The notes below the pieces were generated by a model that was given only the letters and a program-made list of their open reading frames with translations, was not told where the DNA came from and did not search any database. 64,000 nucleotides of DNA from positions 1 to 64,000 of the forward strand of contig NZ_SZQL01000016.1 of assembly GCF_005233845.1 (NCBI RefSeq). The letters are read 5' to 3'. A program made the position numbers and the translations under genes. Positions 44,798 to 53,554 of this stretch are shown here, piece after piece. The stretch's first letter is position 1; every line of letters starts with the position of its first letter. This DNA comes from Ilyomonas limi (GTDB lineage: Bacteria; Bacteroidota; Bacteroidia; Chitinophagales; Chitinophagaceae).

Positions 44798-45997
44798 TTA
44801 TTTCAAATTCTGGTAAACTTTCTCTTCGGGTTTGATTTCCGGTTTGATGACCGTGCTGTCCTGTAAAGTGCTGGTGCTTTCATATACTACGGTATCGCCT
44901 GCCTTTAAACCTTTGGTTACAACAAAATACTGCCCGGATGGAACTTGCATCACTTCAATTTCCCTGCTGATAACCTTATTGCCATTCGTTACGAGAAAAA
45001 CAAAGCGTTTGCCCTGCATTTCGTAGGTAGATCTTTGCGGAACGAGGATGGCATCATTAACAGATACGGGGATTTGCACGATAGCGCTGGCTCCACTGCG
45101 AAGAAGCCCAACCGGATTAGGAAACGTTGCCCGGAAACTTGCTGAACCGGTTTCTGTATTGATCAATCCACCACCCGATTCTACACGCCCTTTTTCAGGA
45201 TATTCAGTACCATCAGAAAGTACTAAGGTAACCTGAGGCAAATGTTTCAATTTCTCCTGTAAAGTATTCCCTTTGTATTGTCTTGAAAAATCAAGCAATT
45301 GTTTTTCATTCAAAGAAAAATAAGCATACACATTTCCAATGTTGGAAACAGTTGTTAAAGGCATTTGGGTGGTGCTGCTTACGAGGCTTCCCAATCTATA
45401 AGGAAGTGTACCCACCACGCCATTCACCGGACTGGTGACGGTGGTATAGCCTACATTTATTTTCGCATTGGCTAAAGCCGCTTTTGCCTGCGCCAATGCA
45501 GCCTGACGTGCCTGTAGGGTGTATTCTGCTGATTCCAATTCAAACTTGCTGATGATGCCTTTATCTACCAAAGGCTTTGTTTTTTTTACCTGTAATTCGG
45601 CGGCACTTACATCCGCTTCTGCGCTGCTGATGGCTGCCGCGGCATTGTTTACGTCCTGCTGGTATTGGGGGGCGCTGATACGGAAAAGCAATTGCCCTTT
45701 TTTCACCACTTCCCCTTCGTCAATGTATATTTTTTCGATGTAGCCATCAATTTTTGGACGTATCTCAATATTCTGCTGACCTTGCAAAGTTGCGGGATAA
45801 ACGGTTTGCAACGTAGCCGTTTGTGCAATCACTTTAAATACCGGGTAAGTGGGTGTTGGAGGAGCAGCACCTGCAGCATCTGCACTGTTATTTTGTTTAT
45901 TACCACAGGAGACAAATACAAGCGATAATGCAGTTAGTAATAAAGTATAAAATATTGCTGCGTTTAAACTCTTCAACAGCAACGTAGTTTGCTTCAT
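44798..45997 (-). CDS. RND efflux periplasmic adaptor (membrane fusion protein)
   Basis: A 399-residue lipoprotein-type adaptor with lipobox LVFVSC (Cys31). Domain order is a beta-barrel start with lipoyl half IRPKIDGYIEKIYIDEGEVV, a coiled-coil hairpin (about 110-175, AEADVSAAELQVKKTKPLVD), lipoyl half NVGYTTVTSPVNGVVG, the beta-barrel and the membrane-proximal domain. It bridges the RND pump and outer-membrane channel. It is the second gene of the operon, 49 bp after the TetR gene. Confidence 0.93.
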   Translation of the reverse strand: MKQTTLLLKSLNAAIFYTLLLTALSLVFVSCGNKQNNSADAAGAAPPTPTYPVFKVIAQTATLQTVYPATLQGQQNIEIRPKIDGYIEKIYIDEGEVVKKGQLLFRISAPQYQQDVNNAAAAISSAEADVSAAELQVKKTKPLVDKGIISKFELESAEYTLQARQAALAQAKAALANAKINVGYTTVTSPVNGVVGTLPYRLGSLVSSTTQMPLTTVSNIGNVYAYFSLNEKQLLDFSRQYKGNTLQEKLKHLPQVTLVLSDGTEYPEKGRVESGGGLINTETGSASFRATFPNPVGLLRSGASAIVQIPVSVNDAILVPQRSTYEMQGKRFVFLVTNGNKVISREIEVMQVPSGQYFVVTKGLKAGDTVVYESTSTLQDSTVIKPEIKPEEKVYQNLK

Positions 45998-46046
45998 TGG
46001 TTGGAATTTTTTGTTTAATAAACAGTTAGTTATGGGATAAAAATTA

Positions 46047-46640
46047 TTATTGAAAAATCAGATCACAGATGAGTTTTTTCCGTTCGTTCATCAAGTGGTC
46101 GTATTGCTTATCCGTCAATTTAAATAGTTTTTTTTGCAAAGGGCGAACAATTAACGGATAGGTTGTTAATGAAAAAAGGTTCATCATAAACTGAACAGGA
46201 TTCATGGCTTTAACATGCCCAACGGTCATTTCGGCTTCCACTTCCTTAAGAAAGGCATTGGTGTGGCGATGGCTTTTTGCTTTTTTTTCATAAAAACTGC
46301 TACTATCAGAGAGCATTTCTGTAATAACAAAAGTTTCCTGATAAGGATAAGCAATTGCCTCAGTTAATATAACATCTACCATGTGTTCTATTTTCTCTCT
46401 AAATGGAATTGCAGATTCCATTATATCATTTAACCTGGAACTTAAAGCATCCATAGCTTCGTTGAATACAAGCTTTATCAACTCATCTTTCGACCTGTAA
46501 TAGTAGTGCAGCGAAGTGCGACTAATACCTGCTGCGTCTGCAATATCCTGTGTTGTTGCATGCAGTTTACCTTCAGCAAAAAAGATTCGCTTTGCCGTGT
46601 CTTTGATCAATTGTTCTGTACCCGTATCTCTTGTTGCCAT
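46047..46640 (-). CDS. TetR/AcrR family repressor of the efflux operon
   Basis: The ATG at 46640 gives MATRDTGTEQLIKDTAKRIF (197 residues). The longer frame from 46664 would translate the operator palindrome and is rejected. The N-terminal HTH is TTQDIADAAGISRTSLHYYY followed by RSKDELIKLVFNEAM, the classic TetR pattern. The C-terminal ligand-binding domain includes NPVQFMMNLFSLTTYPLIV. It is the first gene of the efflux operon and probably represses it by binding the perfect 22-bp palindrome just before its start codon until an efflux substrate releases it. Confidence 0.9.
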   Translation of the reverse strand: MATRDTGTEQLIKDTAKRIFFAEGKLHATTQDIADAAGISRTSLHYYYRSKDELIKLVFNEAMDALSSRLNDIMESAIPFREKIEHMVDVILTEAIAYPYQETFVITEMLSDSSSFYEKKAKSHRHTNAFLKEVEAEMTVGHVKAMNPVQFMMNLFSLTTYPLIVRPLQKKLFKLTDKQYDHLMNERKKLICDLIFQ

Positions 46641-46641
46641 T

Positions 46642-46663
46642 TGTTTGACAAAATTGTCAAACA
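46642..46663. promoter_or_regulatory. TetR operator palindrome
   Basis: Perfect inverted repeat TGTTTGACA-AAAT-TGTCAAACA directly upstream of the TetR start codon at 46640. Size, symmetry and place match autoregulatory TetR-family operators. It sits where the transcript begins, so binding would silence the whole four-gene operon. Confidence 0.75.
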
Positions 46664-46664
46664 T

Positions 46665-47069
46665 TTTTGAAATAGAAAACTTTTTTTGAAAGATGATTCA
46701 ACTGTTATATAAATTATTTTAAATTTAGATGGACGAAAATAAATGCCTATAGCTGCTCTTCCGGATGATAACTTGCTATCTGGAATTTAGTTGTTTATCC
46801 TAAAATAGCTTAGTATAAGTGTACTTAATATTCCTAACAAAATATCTTAAAACAGAATGCAAAGCGCAATACGCAACAGCCCTATTTTTATCGTGTTTTC
46901 AGGAATGTTTTTGAACAAAGTGGTTTTACTTTCATTTTATGTAAGCAGAGCCAGTAAAATGCTGTTGCAAGCAGTCCGGAAAGTGAAATACCAACATGCA
47001 AACATCCGCAAGTTTCGGATTTTATGACCACAAAAACAGTTCGAGATTTGTATCACAAAATTCAGTACG
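46665..47069. other. Divergent intergenic region
   Basis: A 405-bp gap between the TetR-led efflux operon (minus) and the alkylation-repair operon (plus). It must contain promoters for both. No further hairpin, repeat or small gene could be supported beyond the operator at its left edge. Confidence 0.35.
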
Positions 47070-47930
47070 ATGAACATACAGGAACAAATTAATTATAACC
47101 GCATTGCAGAAGCAATAGATTATATAAAAACAAATTTTAAAGATCAACCCAGCCTTGATGAAGTTGCTGAAAAAGTGCATTTAAGCCCATTTCATTTTCA
47201 ACGGCTGTTTAGCGAATGGGCGGGAACAACTCCAAAGAAATTTTTGCAGTACATCAGTGTAGAACATGCTAAAAAATTGCTGACAGAGCACCAGGCAACG
47301 CTTTTTGATACAGCTTACGAAACAGGACTTTCGGGCACCAGCCGGCTGCACGACTTGTTTGTAAATATTGAAGGAATGACACCTGCCGAATATAAAAACG
47401 GAGGAAAAAATCTCCACATCAATTACAGTTTTGCTGAGAGTCCGTTTGGCAACCTTGTGGTGGCTGCAACTGCAAAAGGCGTGTGCTATATGGCTTTTGA
47501 AGAGGGCGAAGACAAGGCAGTAGCAGATTTAAAAGGCAAATTTCCGAATGCTACTTTTCATCAAAAATTAGATTTGATGCAACAAAATGCCTTGTTCATT
47601 TTTCAAAACGACTGGAGCAAACTGCATCAAATAAAACTGCATTTAAAAGGTACCGATTTTCAATTAAAAGTGTGGGAAACCTTGCTAAAAATACCAATGG
47701 GGCAATTGTCTACTTACGGCGCCATTGCTCAAAAAATAAAACAGCCAAGTGCTTCGCGGGCCGTTGGAACCGCTATTGGCAGCAATCCGGTTGCATTTCT
47801 CATCCCGTGCCACCGCGTTATTCAAAGTACAGGAACATTGGGTGGTTATATGTGGGGCAGCACCCGTAAAGCAGTTATGATTGGTTGGGAAAGTGCAAAA
47901 ATAAATTCGTTGGAAGTTGTTGAAGAATAA
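47070..47930 (+). CDS. AraC-type HTH fused to methylated-DNA-cysteine S-methyltransferase (Ada-like)
   Basis: A 286-residue fusion. The N-terminal 105 residues are an AraC HTH pair (SLDEVAEKVHLSPFHFQRLF and DTAYETGLSGTSRLHDLFV). The C-terminal part is an O6-alkylguanine-DNA methyltransferase: FQLKVWETLLKIPMGQLSTY, SRAVGTAIGSNPVAFLIP and the active-site PCHRV with acceptor Cys247. The N-terminal zinc/phosphotriester domain of classical Ada is absent from this protein, but a related domain is encoded as a separate protein 120 bp downstream. It repairs O6-methylguanine and probably activates the alkylation response including alkB. Confidence 0.93.
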   Translation: MNIQEQINYNRIAEAIDYIKTNFKDQPSLDEVAEKVHLSPFHFQRLFSEWAGTTPKKFLQYISVEHAKKLLTEHQATLFDTAYETGLSGTSRLHDLFVNIEGMTPAEYKNGGKNLHINYSFAESPFGNLVVAATAKGVCYMAFEEGEDKAVADLKGKFPNATFHQKLDLMQQNALFIFQNDWSKLHQIKLHLKGTDFQLKVWETLLKIPMGQLSTYGAIAQKIKQPSASRAVGTAIGSNPVAFLIPCHRVIQSTGTLGGYMWGSTRKAVMIGWESAKINSLEVVEE

Positions 47931-48050
47931 TTGTTTTAACCGCGAAAGCCGCCGCCGTTAGCAAGGCAAGTGCAAAGAGCGCCCGCAGATTGTATCCACA
48001 GAAACTTGCAAATAAATTTTTACTCAAAAAACAAACAGCTGCGTCCAACA

Positions 48051-48299
48051 ATGATACAACACACAGCAATTGACGACAGTGATTTAAGACGCTTAATCAG
48101 GCAGAAAAAGGTTTGCTTTGGTGGCAACAAAAAATTGAAGATTTATGGAACGCTGCAATGCGCTTCGGGCAAATGGATGAAAAAAGCACACAGGGTTTTC
48201 TTTGGCACAGAAGGTGAAGCTGTGCAACATGGCTATCGTCCATGCGGGCATTGTATGAAACAACAATATCAAATTTGGAAACATGGATTTATTCAGTAA
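48051..48299 (+). CDS. Stand-alone Ada-type metal-binding domain protein
   Basis: The ATG at 48051 gives an 82-residue protein (MIQHTAIDDSDLRRLIRQKK); the longer frame from 47970 is not needed. The fold resembles the Ada N-terminal domain: KIYGTLQCASGKWMKKAHRV followed by VFFGTEGEAVQHGYRPCGHC. The C-terminal pair C-GH-C matches Cys69 and Cys72 of E. coli Ada, and the Cys in LQCASG corresponds to the methyl-acceptor Cys38. The fourth ligand Cys42 is replaced by Lys, and VCFGG upstream may supply a cysteine instead. It could be a split phosphotriester-repair module. It overlaps alkB by 17 bases. Confidence 0.78.
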   Translation: MIQHTAIDDSDLRRLIRQKKVCFGGNKKLKIYGTLQCASGKWMKKAHRVFFGTEGEAVQHGYRPCGHCMKQQYQIWKHGFIQ

Positions 48300-48891
48300 C
48301 GAGTCAAACCGCACTACCAATCTGTTACCTAAAGACGGAACAGTATATTATTACGGAAAAATATTCTCCAACAAAGAAGCTAATGAATACCTGAACAGTT
48401 TAATGAACAATGTAGCATGGAAAAACGATGAAGCTATCCTCTTTGGAAAGCGAATGATTACAAAGCGAAAAGTAGCCTGGTATGGCGACCATGACTTTGA
48501 GTATGCTTATTCCAACGTTACAAAGCGGGCTTTAAAGTGGACAACAGAATTATTAGCATTAAAGGCAATAGCAGAAGCACAAACAGGTGAACAATTTAAT
48601 TCCTGTTTACTCAATCTTTATCATAATGGCAGTGAAGGAATGGCGTGGCACAGCGATGGAGAAAAAGATTTAAAAAAGAACAGTGCCATTGGCTCATTGA
48701 GCTTTGGTGCAGCACGCAAATTTTGTTTCAAACACAAGCAAACCAAAGAAACGGTCTCGCTTATTTTGGAGCACGGCAGCTTGCTGGTGATGAAAGACAC
48801 CACACAAACTTACTGGCTTCACCGGCTACCACCTACAAAAACAACAGACAAGCCTCGTATTAATTTAACCTTTCGGACAATTGTGTTGTAA
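48283..48891 (+). CDS. alkB: AlkB-type alpha-ketoglutarate-dependent DNA dioxygenase
   Basis: A 202-residue protein. The iron ligands are His123 and Asp125 in AWHSDGE and His180 in YWLHRLPP; the 2-oxoglutarate-binding arginines are in KPRINLTFR at the end. NSCLLNLYHNGSEGM and the nucleotide-recognition lid (KRKVAWYGDHDFEYAY) resemble AlkB and human ALKBH2/3. It removes methyl groups from 1-methyladenine and 3-methylcytosine by oxidation. With the MGMT fusion and Ada-type zinc protein it makes a compact adaptive-response operon, coupled by a 17-base overlap. Confidence 0.92.
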   Translation: MDLFSNESNRTTNLLPKDGTVYYYGKIFSNKEANEYLNSLMNNVAWKNDEAILFGKRMITKRKVAWYGDHDFEYAYSNVTKRALKWTTELLALKAIAEAQTGEQFNSCLLNLYHNGSEGMAWHSDGEKDLKKNSAIGSLSFGAARKFCFKHKQTKETVSLILEHGSLLVMKDTTQTYWLHRLPPTKTTDKPRINLTFRTIVL

Positions 48892-49232
48892 ACTTCCGCT
48901 ATTAAAGGCTTACCAAAAGCGTACTGAAAACTAATACTTGCAGCTCTTTTTGCAACAGTTTACAATAATTTCTGTATTTTAGTTCTACAGGTCTTCGATG
49001 TAAAATATTCGCCCTTCATAAACAGGCTTTTGCTATAGTATAAGTGGAATTATTTGGTGATGTAGCAGGGTAATGCAGAAGAAATTGCTCTATTTTTTGC
49101 TTAAGGGTATACCATCGTATTATTACGAAGAACGTGGTGTTGAATTGCTTTATAAAACCCGCTTACAATTGAATTGATATCTTGTTACAAACGGGTTCTT
49201 ACAGTCTTATACATCAAAACAAATAAACTGTT
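48892..49232. other. Intergenic region with a possible 34-codon ORF
   Basis: Between alkB and the SLATT gene. An ORF from ATG 49073 to TGA 49177 would encode MQKKLLYFLLKGIPSYYYEE plus 14 residues; it lacks a ribosome-binding site and known relatives, so it may be a remnant. No RNA or repeat was seen. Confidence 0.3.
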
Positions 49233-50294
49233 ATGACACAGGAAAACGCAATCAACCAGGCAAAAGAAGCAATAGGTAAGGCACAACCAGACGACTATAT
49301 ACTTACACCTACAAAACATGCAGCAGAACTGAAAGACAAAGCACCCGCTCTTGCTGCCATTTTAAACAGCAGCGAGCTTACGATTACTGCAGAACAATAC
49401 GAAAATTACGATAAGGAAGCCTTGGCTGCGCAAAATGAATTCAGGCATGTTTTTAACAGGGCGAATGGATTAGCGTTAGCTACCGCTGTTTTAGTAGCAC
49501 TGGTGCTTGCAACAGGAATACTTCAGTCCTTTTTGCCAGGTAATACAGAACATTATGTTATCATTGGTTTAAGTATCGGAGCTATCATCACCGGAGCGTT
49601 GGCCGCCAAAGACCTGAATACCGTTAAACAGGGAGAATTGTTGAAAGACTGGATGGCAAAACGTGCAGCAGCAGAATGCAGCAGACTCGAATACTTTAAT
49701 ACAGTGGCAACAGCACCTGTTGCTCCTACCGGCGAAATTCCTACGGCACTTTTAAAATTTGAATACTTCAGAAGATACCAGTTGGATGTACAACTAGCCT
49801 TTTTTAAAAGGCGTGGGGCAAAACTTCGCGAAGATGCCAGGAAAACACTTTCTTACAGTAGCTGGGCCATTGCGGGCGCGGCAATAGCAACAGGAATAGC
49901 AGGAATACTAAGTGTTGTTAAGCCTCATTTTGCTGCTATTGCTACCCTGGGTTCTGTATTTGCAGCACTAAGTGCTTATGCAACCATCCGCGAACAAATT
50001 TACCAAAGCCAACGGATTGCAGAAAGATATACCTTAACAGTTAATACGCTTCAAAACCTTTCCAGAAAGTTGGATGATGTTCGTAATGCAATATTTACAT
50101 TGGGAGATCTGCCAATGCTTGACTTTATTGCAGCAATACATGAACAACTCTCTCTTGAACATAAACAATGGCTTGGCGAACACAATAATGCTCAGGATGT
50201 GGTAGATAAGCTGGAAGCAGCACTCAAAAAGGCTGCTGCACAACTAACCAGTAAAGCTGATACTACCAAGGCGACCGTGCAAAGCACACCTTAA
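49233..50294 (+). CDS. Double SLATT (DUF4231-type) four-helix membrane protein
   Basis: A 353-residue protein with two similar halves. Each has a pair of transmembrane helices (81-97 with 108-124, and 201-218 with 223-240) followed by a long amphipathic helix (DWMAKRAAAECSRLEYFNTV and REQIYQSQRIAERYTLTVNT). This 2TM plus helix layout is that of SLATT domains, predicted membrane effectors in nucleotide-signalled defence systems. No nucleotidyltransferase, SLOG or other sensor gene is adjacent, so it is an orphan. The assignment rests on topology and the charged helix pattern. It has its own terminator. A housekeeping membrane role is possible. Confidence 0.7.
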   Translation: MTQENAINQAKEAIGKAQPDDYILTPTKHAAELKDKAPALAAILNSSELTITAEQYENYDKEALAAQNEFRHVFNRANGLALATAVLVALVLATGILQSFLPGNTEHYVIIGLSIGAIITGALAAKDLNTVKQGELLKDWMAKRAAAECSRLEYFNTVATAPVAPTGEIPTALLKFEYFRRYQLDVQLAFFKRRGAKLREDARKTLSYSSWAIAGAAIATGIAGILSVVKPHFAAIATLGSVFAALSAYATIREQIYQSQRIAERYTLTVNTLQNLSRKLDDVRNAIFTLGDLPMLDFIAAIHEQLSLEHKQWLGEHNNAQDVVDKLEAALKKAAAQLTSKADTTKATVQSTP

Positions 50295-50300
50295 CAAAAT

Positions 50301-50336
50301 AGTCAGGAGCATATCAAAGATAAGCTCCTGACTTTC
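50301..50336 (+). terminator. Terminator hairpin after the SLATT gene
   Basis: Perfect 10-bp stem agtcaggagc (50301-50310) and gctcctgact (50324-50333) with a 13-nt loop and a short tt tail, six bases after the stop codon. The T-tract is weak, so termination may be partial, but it ends the single-gene unit before the opposing dehydrogenase gene. Confidence 0.65.
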
Positions 50337-50403
50337 CGCTCAATTGTTATCTGTACGAAGTGCAAAAAGATTGCAGGCTTACTACGAGAGTTGCTTGATA
50401 TAC

Positions 50404-51252
50404 TCATAAACTATCTTTTGCTATGATCGTCCAGTCATCTGTACCATGCCCTTGCGTAATCCATTTATCCATCAACGATGCGACAGCCGGTATAACGGTT
50501 AAATCAGCATCCGCTTCCTTTGCGGCACTCATCATCAGTCCGGCATCTTTACGCGCCATGTTCAATTCCCAGGACGGCTCATTGTATCTGGCATCTGTAA
50601 TGCGCTTTAATCTTCCCGGAACCATAGCACCCGGATTCCAGCTATTAAATAAAGTAAGCAGTTCCTGAGGCTCAATATGATGTGCTTTGGCAAGCGAAAG
50701 CGCATCAGCGAGTCCGGCTGTTAGACTTATCAAAAACGAATTGCCTATAAGTTTGATGCCCGCTGCTTTACCTTCTTCAGGTCCAAAATTGATGAGTTTT
50801 CCTGTCATCTTCGATAGCTCCGGCTCCAGCTTTCCTATAACCGACTGGTCGCCGGAAACCAGCATAAAACCAGTGCTTTCCAATGCATTTTGCGGACCCA
50901 TAAATACAGGCGCATGGAGGTAAATAAATCCTTTGCTTTTCCAGTAAGCTGTTCTTTGGATAGCGCCTTTGGCAGAAGTGGTCGTATGATCTATAATGGT
51001 AGCGCCCGCCTGCAATCCCGCACTTGCTTTTTCCAGTACTTCATCCACGGTAGCGTCATCCTTCAACGTAATATGAATAATATCCGCTCCATGTACTGCT
51101 TCGGCTACATTGTCAAATGCTTTTGCACCATACGGTTCCAATGCTTTTGCTTTGGATGAAGTACGGTTCCAAACCTGTATGGTTTCGCCTTGATGCAACA
51201 TTGCCCTAACGAAATTGGAGCCTAATAACCCCATTCCTAAAAATGCTTTCAT
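50404..51252 (-). CDS. NAD(P)-dependent 3-hydroxyisobutyrate dehydrogenase-like oxidoreductase
   Basis: A 282-residue beta-hydroxyacid dehydrogenase. The N-terminal Rossmann motif is MKAFLGMGLLGSNFVRAML. WNRTSSKAKAL follows strand 2, where Arg-Thr favours NADP. The substrate motif DHTTTSAKGAIQ occupies the place of DxSTxxP. The catalytic Lys is in IKLIGNSFLISLTAGLADAL. The C-terminal helical domain ends with KDAGLMMSAAKEADADL. It belongs to the glyoxylate/succinic semialdehyde reductase-like group; the substrate is uncertain. It stands alone on the minus strand. Confidence 0.87.
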   Translation of the reverse strand: MKAFLGMGLLGSNFVRAMLHQGETIQVWNRTSSKAKALEPYGAKAFDNVAEAVHGADIIHITLKDDATVDEVLEKASAGLQAGATIIDHTTTSAKGAIQRTAYWKSKGFIYLHAPVFMGPQNALESTGFMLVSGDQSVIGKLEPELSKMTGKLINFGPEEGKAAGIKLIGNSFLISLTAGLADALSLAKAHHIEPQELLTLFNSWNPGAMVPGRLKRITDARYNEPSWELNMARKDAGLMMSAAKEADADLTVIPAVASLMDKWITQGHGTDDWTIIAKDSL

Positions 51253-51696
51253 AGTGTTATTAATTTTTGTAAAGTTAAGTGCAAGCCGTTATTGCTATTT
51301 CGGCAATACTAATCAGCATGAATGATAAAAATAAAGTTGTTCATATTGGCTCCCGGGCGCTTTCTGTTGACAGCATTAGGTTATTGGGGCTGCTAAATAT
51401 CAATCTATTTTCTTTCGCTTTTTTATGTCTAAGATTCATCAATGTCAATCACCGGTTTATATTCTTTTACCAGAGGTCATCTGTAGTTAATTCTCATTTC
51501 CATAATTGTCTTCGCACATCTCCTGTTCTTCAAAGTGTTATCTCTGCGCTCTTCAAAGTAAACAATAATAACAGATCTGCTTTTTATTATTTCTCTCCAT
51601 TCACATTTTACTCACCAAACATTTCCAAAAGCAGTTCATCCAAATAAAACACCTAATTTTCAATTATTTTTATACCCAATTCAAACTACTTACCAC
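51253..51696. other. Divergent intergenic region
   Basis: A 444-bp gap between the dehydrogenase (minus) and the lipoprotein gene (plus). One plus frame (51279-51647) is open but Phe/Ser-rich with no recognisable pattern, so it is probably chance. No repeat or RNA structure was seen. Confidence 0.35.
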
Positions 51697-52596
51697 ATGA
51701 AAAAAATCGTAGCCATTATTTCAGTTGCTTTATCTGTTTACGCGTGCTCCGGAAATAATACCGGCACTGAGTCTGCTAATGACAGCACTGCCAATGCAGA
51801 TGCCTCCGCTTCAGCATCTTCCGCCGGCAATGCATCGCTGCAAAAAGCCTGGGAAACAGATACGGTGCTTACTACTGTCGAATCTACTTTATACGACCAG
51901 TCCGGCAATATCATTTATACCAGCAATATTGAAGGAGATGCCTCGAAAAAAGATGGTAAAGGTTCTATTGCCACCATAAAACCAGATGGCACGATCATAA
52001 ATGCAAGATGGGCAACCGGACTGAATGCGCCTAAAGGAATGGCATTGCTTGGCGGTAAGTTGTATGTTGCCGATGTGGATGAAGTGGTAGTGATTAATCA
52101 AAACGATGGTAAAATTGCGCAACATTACCCGGTAAAAGGCGCTGCTTTTCTCAATGATGTAGCTACGGATGGCAGTAAGATTTACGTTTCGGATACTAAA
52201 ACCGGCAATGTGTACATGCTTGACAATGGCAATGTAAGCACCATAGCCGAAGGCAGGGATGGCGTAAATGGACTGGCCTGCGATAAAAGCGGACAGTTGT
52301 ATATACTGGACGGCAAAGGATTGAGTAAATATACAGTTTCCAGCAAGCAAAATCAGTTTATCAACCAGGTAGTGACAGGTGGCGATGGGCTGGTAATTCT
52401 TGACGACAGCACTTATCTTGCCAGCCGCTGGCAAGGCGAAATCTATTTAATTAAAAACGGCAAGGAGCAACAACTGCTGGATACCAAAGCCGATTCGTCC
52501 AACACCGCAGACATTGATTATATTCCATCTGAAAAGCTGGTGCTGGTACCTACGTTCCTAAAAAATAAAGTAGTAGCATATAAGCTTTCTTATTAA
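51697..52596 (+). CDS. Lipoprotein with SMP-30/NHL-like beta-propeller
   Basis: A 299-residue lipoprotein: the signal MKKIVAIISVALSVYAC ends in the lipobox cysteine at 17, followed by a Ser/Asn/Ala-rich linker to about residue 50. The rest is a beta-propeller of SMP-30/NHL type with recurring blades such as GLNAPKGMALLGGKLYVADV, LNDVATDGSKIYVSDTKTGN and VNGLACDKSGQLYILDGKGL. No clear metal or catalytic site can be assigned. It is anchored in a membrane, probably the outer. It stands alone. Confidence 0.83.
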   Translation: MKKIVAIISVALSVYACSGNNTGTESANDSTANADASASASSAGNASLQKAWETDTVLTTVESTLYDQSGNIIYTSNIEGDASKKDGKGSIATIKPDGTIINARWATGLNAPKGMALLGGKLYVADVDEVVVINQNDGKIAQHYPVKGAAFLNDVATDGSKIYVSDTKTGNVYMLDNGNVSTIAEGRDGVNGLACDKSGQLYILDGKGLSKYTVSSKQNQFINQVVTGGDGLVILDDSTYLASRWQGEIYLIKNGKEQQLLDTKADSSNTADIDYIPSEKLVLVPTFLKNKVVAYKLSY

Positions 52597-52783
52597 TACA
52601 ACTGTTGAGTAGTTACCTTTTAAAAGATACCAAAAACAGGTTTATTGATTTGGATTTACATAACAGGAAGCAGTTGCGTAAGTTGTTGCAGTAGCTTTAT
52701 CTTTTACTCCGAAGAGCGTGAGAAACGGAAAGTATTGTAATATGTATGCAACTGCTTTGTTTTAAAAAAGCTTGTATAGTAAT

Positions 52784-53320
52784 ATGAATCAGGAAAAGTG
52801 GTTTGACAGAACCTTCGATTTTTCATCGGCTCAAAACATATTTCCATCTATTATAGAACGGCTTGCCGGCACACCCGCGCGGCTGGAAGAGAAGTTTTTA
52901 TTTATACCCGAAAATATCACCACCATACGTGTTAATGATACCTGGACTATTAAGGAAAATGTTGGTCATTTAACCGATCTCGAACCATTGTGGCAAGGCA
53001 GGCTCCAGGATATTTTGAATGGTGAAAAGGAACTCCGGCCAACCGACCTGCAAAACAGAAAAACAACAGAGGCGGCTCACAATGCAGTGCCAATAACAAC
53101 ATTATTAAACAACTTCAGGCAAATACGAAAACAAACGGTTAAGCGATTACAGACTTTAACTGAAGAACAAATATTTCTGTCTGCATTGCACCCGCGATTG
53201 AAAACACCCATGCGCACAATGGATTTATTCTTATTTGTAGCCGAACATGACGACCACCATTTGGCAAGAATAACCGAATTGGTGAAATGGATAAAAGAAC
53301 ACAATGGAGAATTCTCCTGA
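52784..53320 (+). CDS. DinB family protein
   Basis: The ATG at 52784 starts MNQEKWFDRTFDF; an upstream TTG at 52772 adds four residues and is less likely. The 178-residue four-helix bundle of DinB/YfiT type shows WTIKENVGHLTDLEPLW with the first histidine and AEHDDHHLARITELVKW with the C-terminal histidine pair, the three-His metal site of the family. Members are thiol transferases or stress-induced proteins of mostly unknown role. The PARLEEKFLFIPENITT segment is typical of the DinB_2 group. Confidence 0.85.
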   Translation: MNQEKWFDRTFDFSSAQNIFPSIIERLAGTPARLEEKFLFIPENITTIRVNDTWTIKENVGHLTDLEPLWQGRLQDILNGEKELRPTDLQNRKTTEAAHNAVPITTLLNNFRQIRKQTVKRLQTLTEEQIFLSALHPRLKTPMRTMDLFLFVAEHDDHHLARITELVKWIKEHNGEFS

Positions 53321-53554
53321 GTTAGGGTAGCGCTATCTTCAACATGTTCCCGAGACCTGATTCGACTTAAACCAGCCAAAACGCTTTCTGCGGCGGGTAT
53401 CTGTCCGAACCTTATTTCAACAGGCTAAGTTTAAAAAGCAGCAACAAATGTAAACAATAGCTACTGCTGGACATTCTCGCTTTTAGGATTAATTTTTGCA
53501 ACCACATCCCTTATCGTCATTGCTTTTGATATGTTTTGAAGTAAGGAATGGCCT

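Noticed and set aside
51279-51647. 122-codon plus-strand ORF before the beta-propeller lipoprotein
   Set aside because: Low-complexity Phe/Ser/Asn composition from AT-rich DNA, non-ATG start, no recognisable fold.
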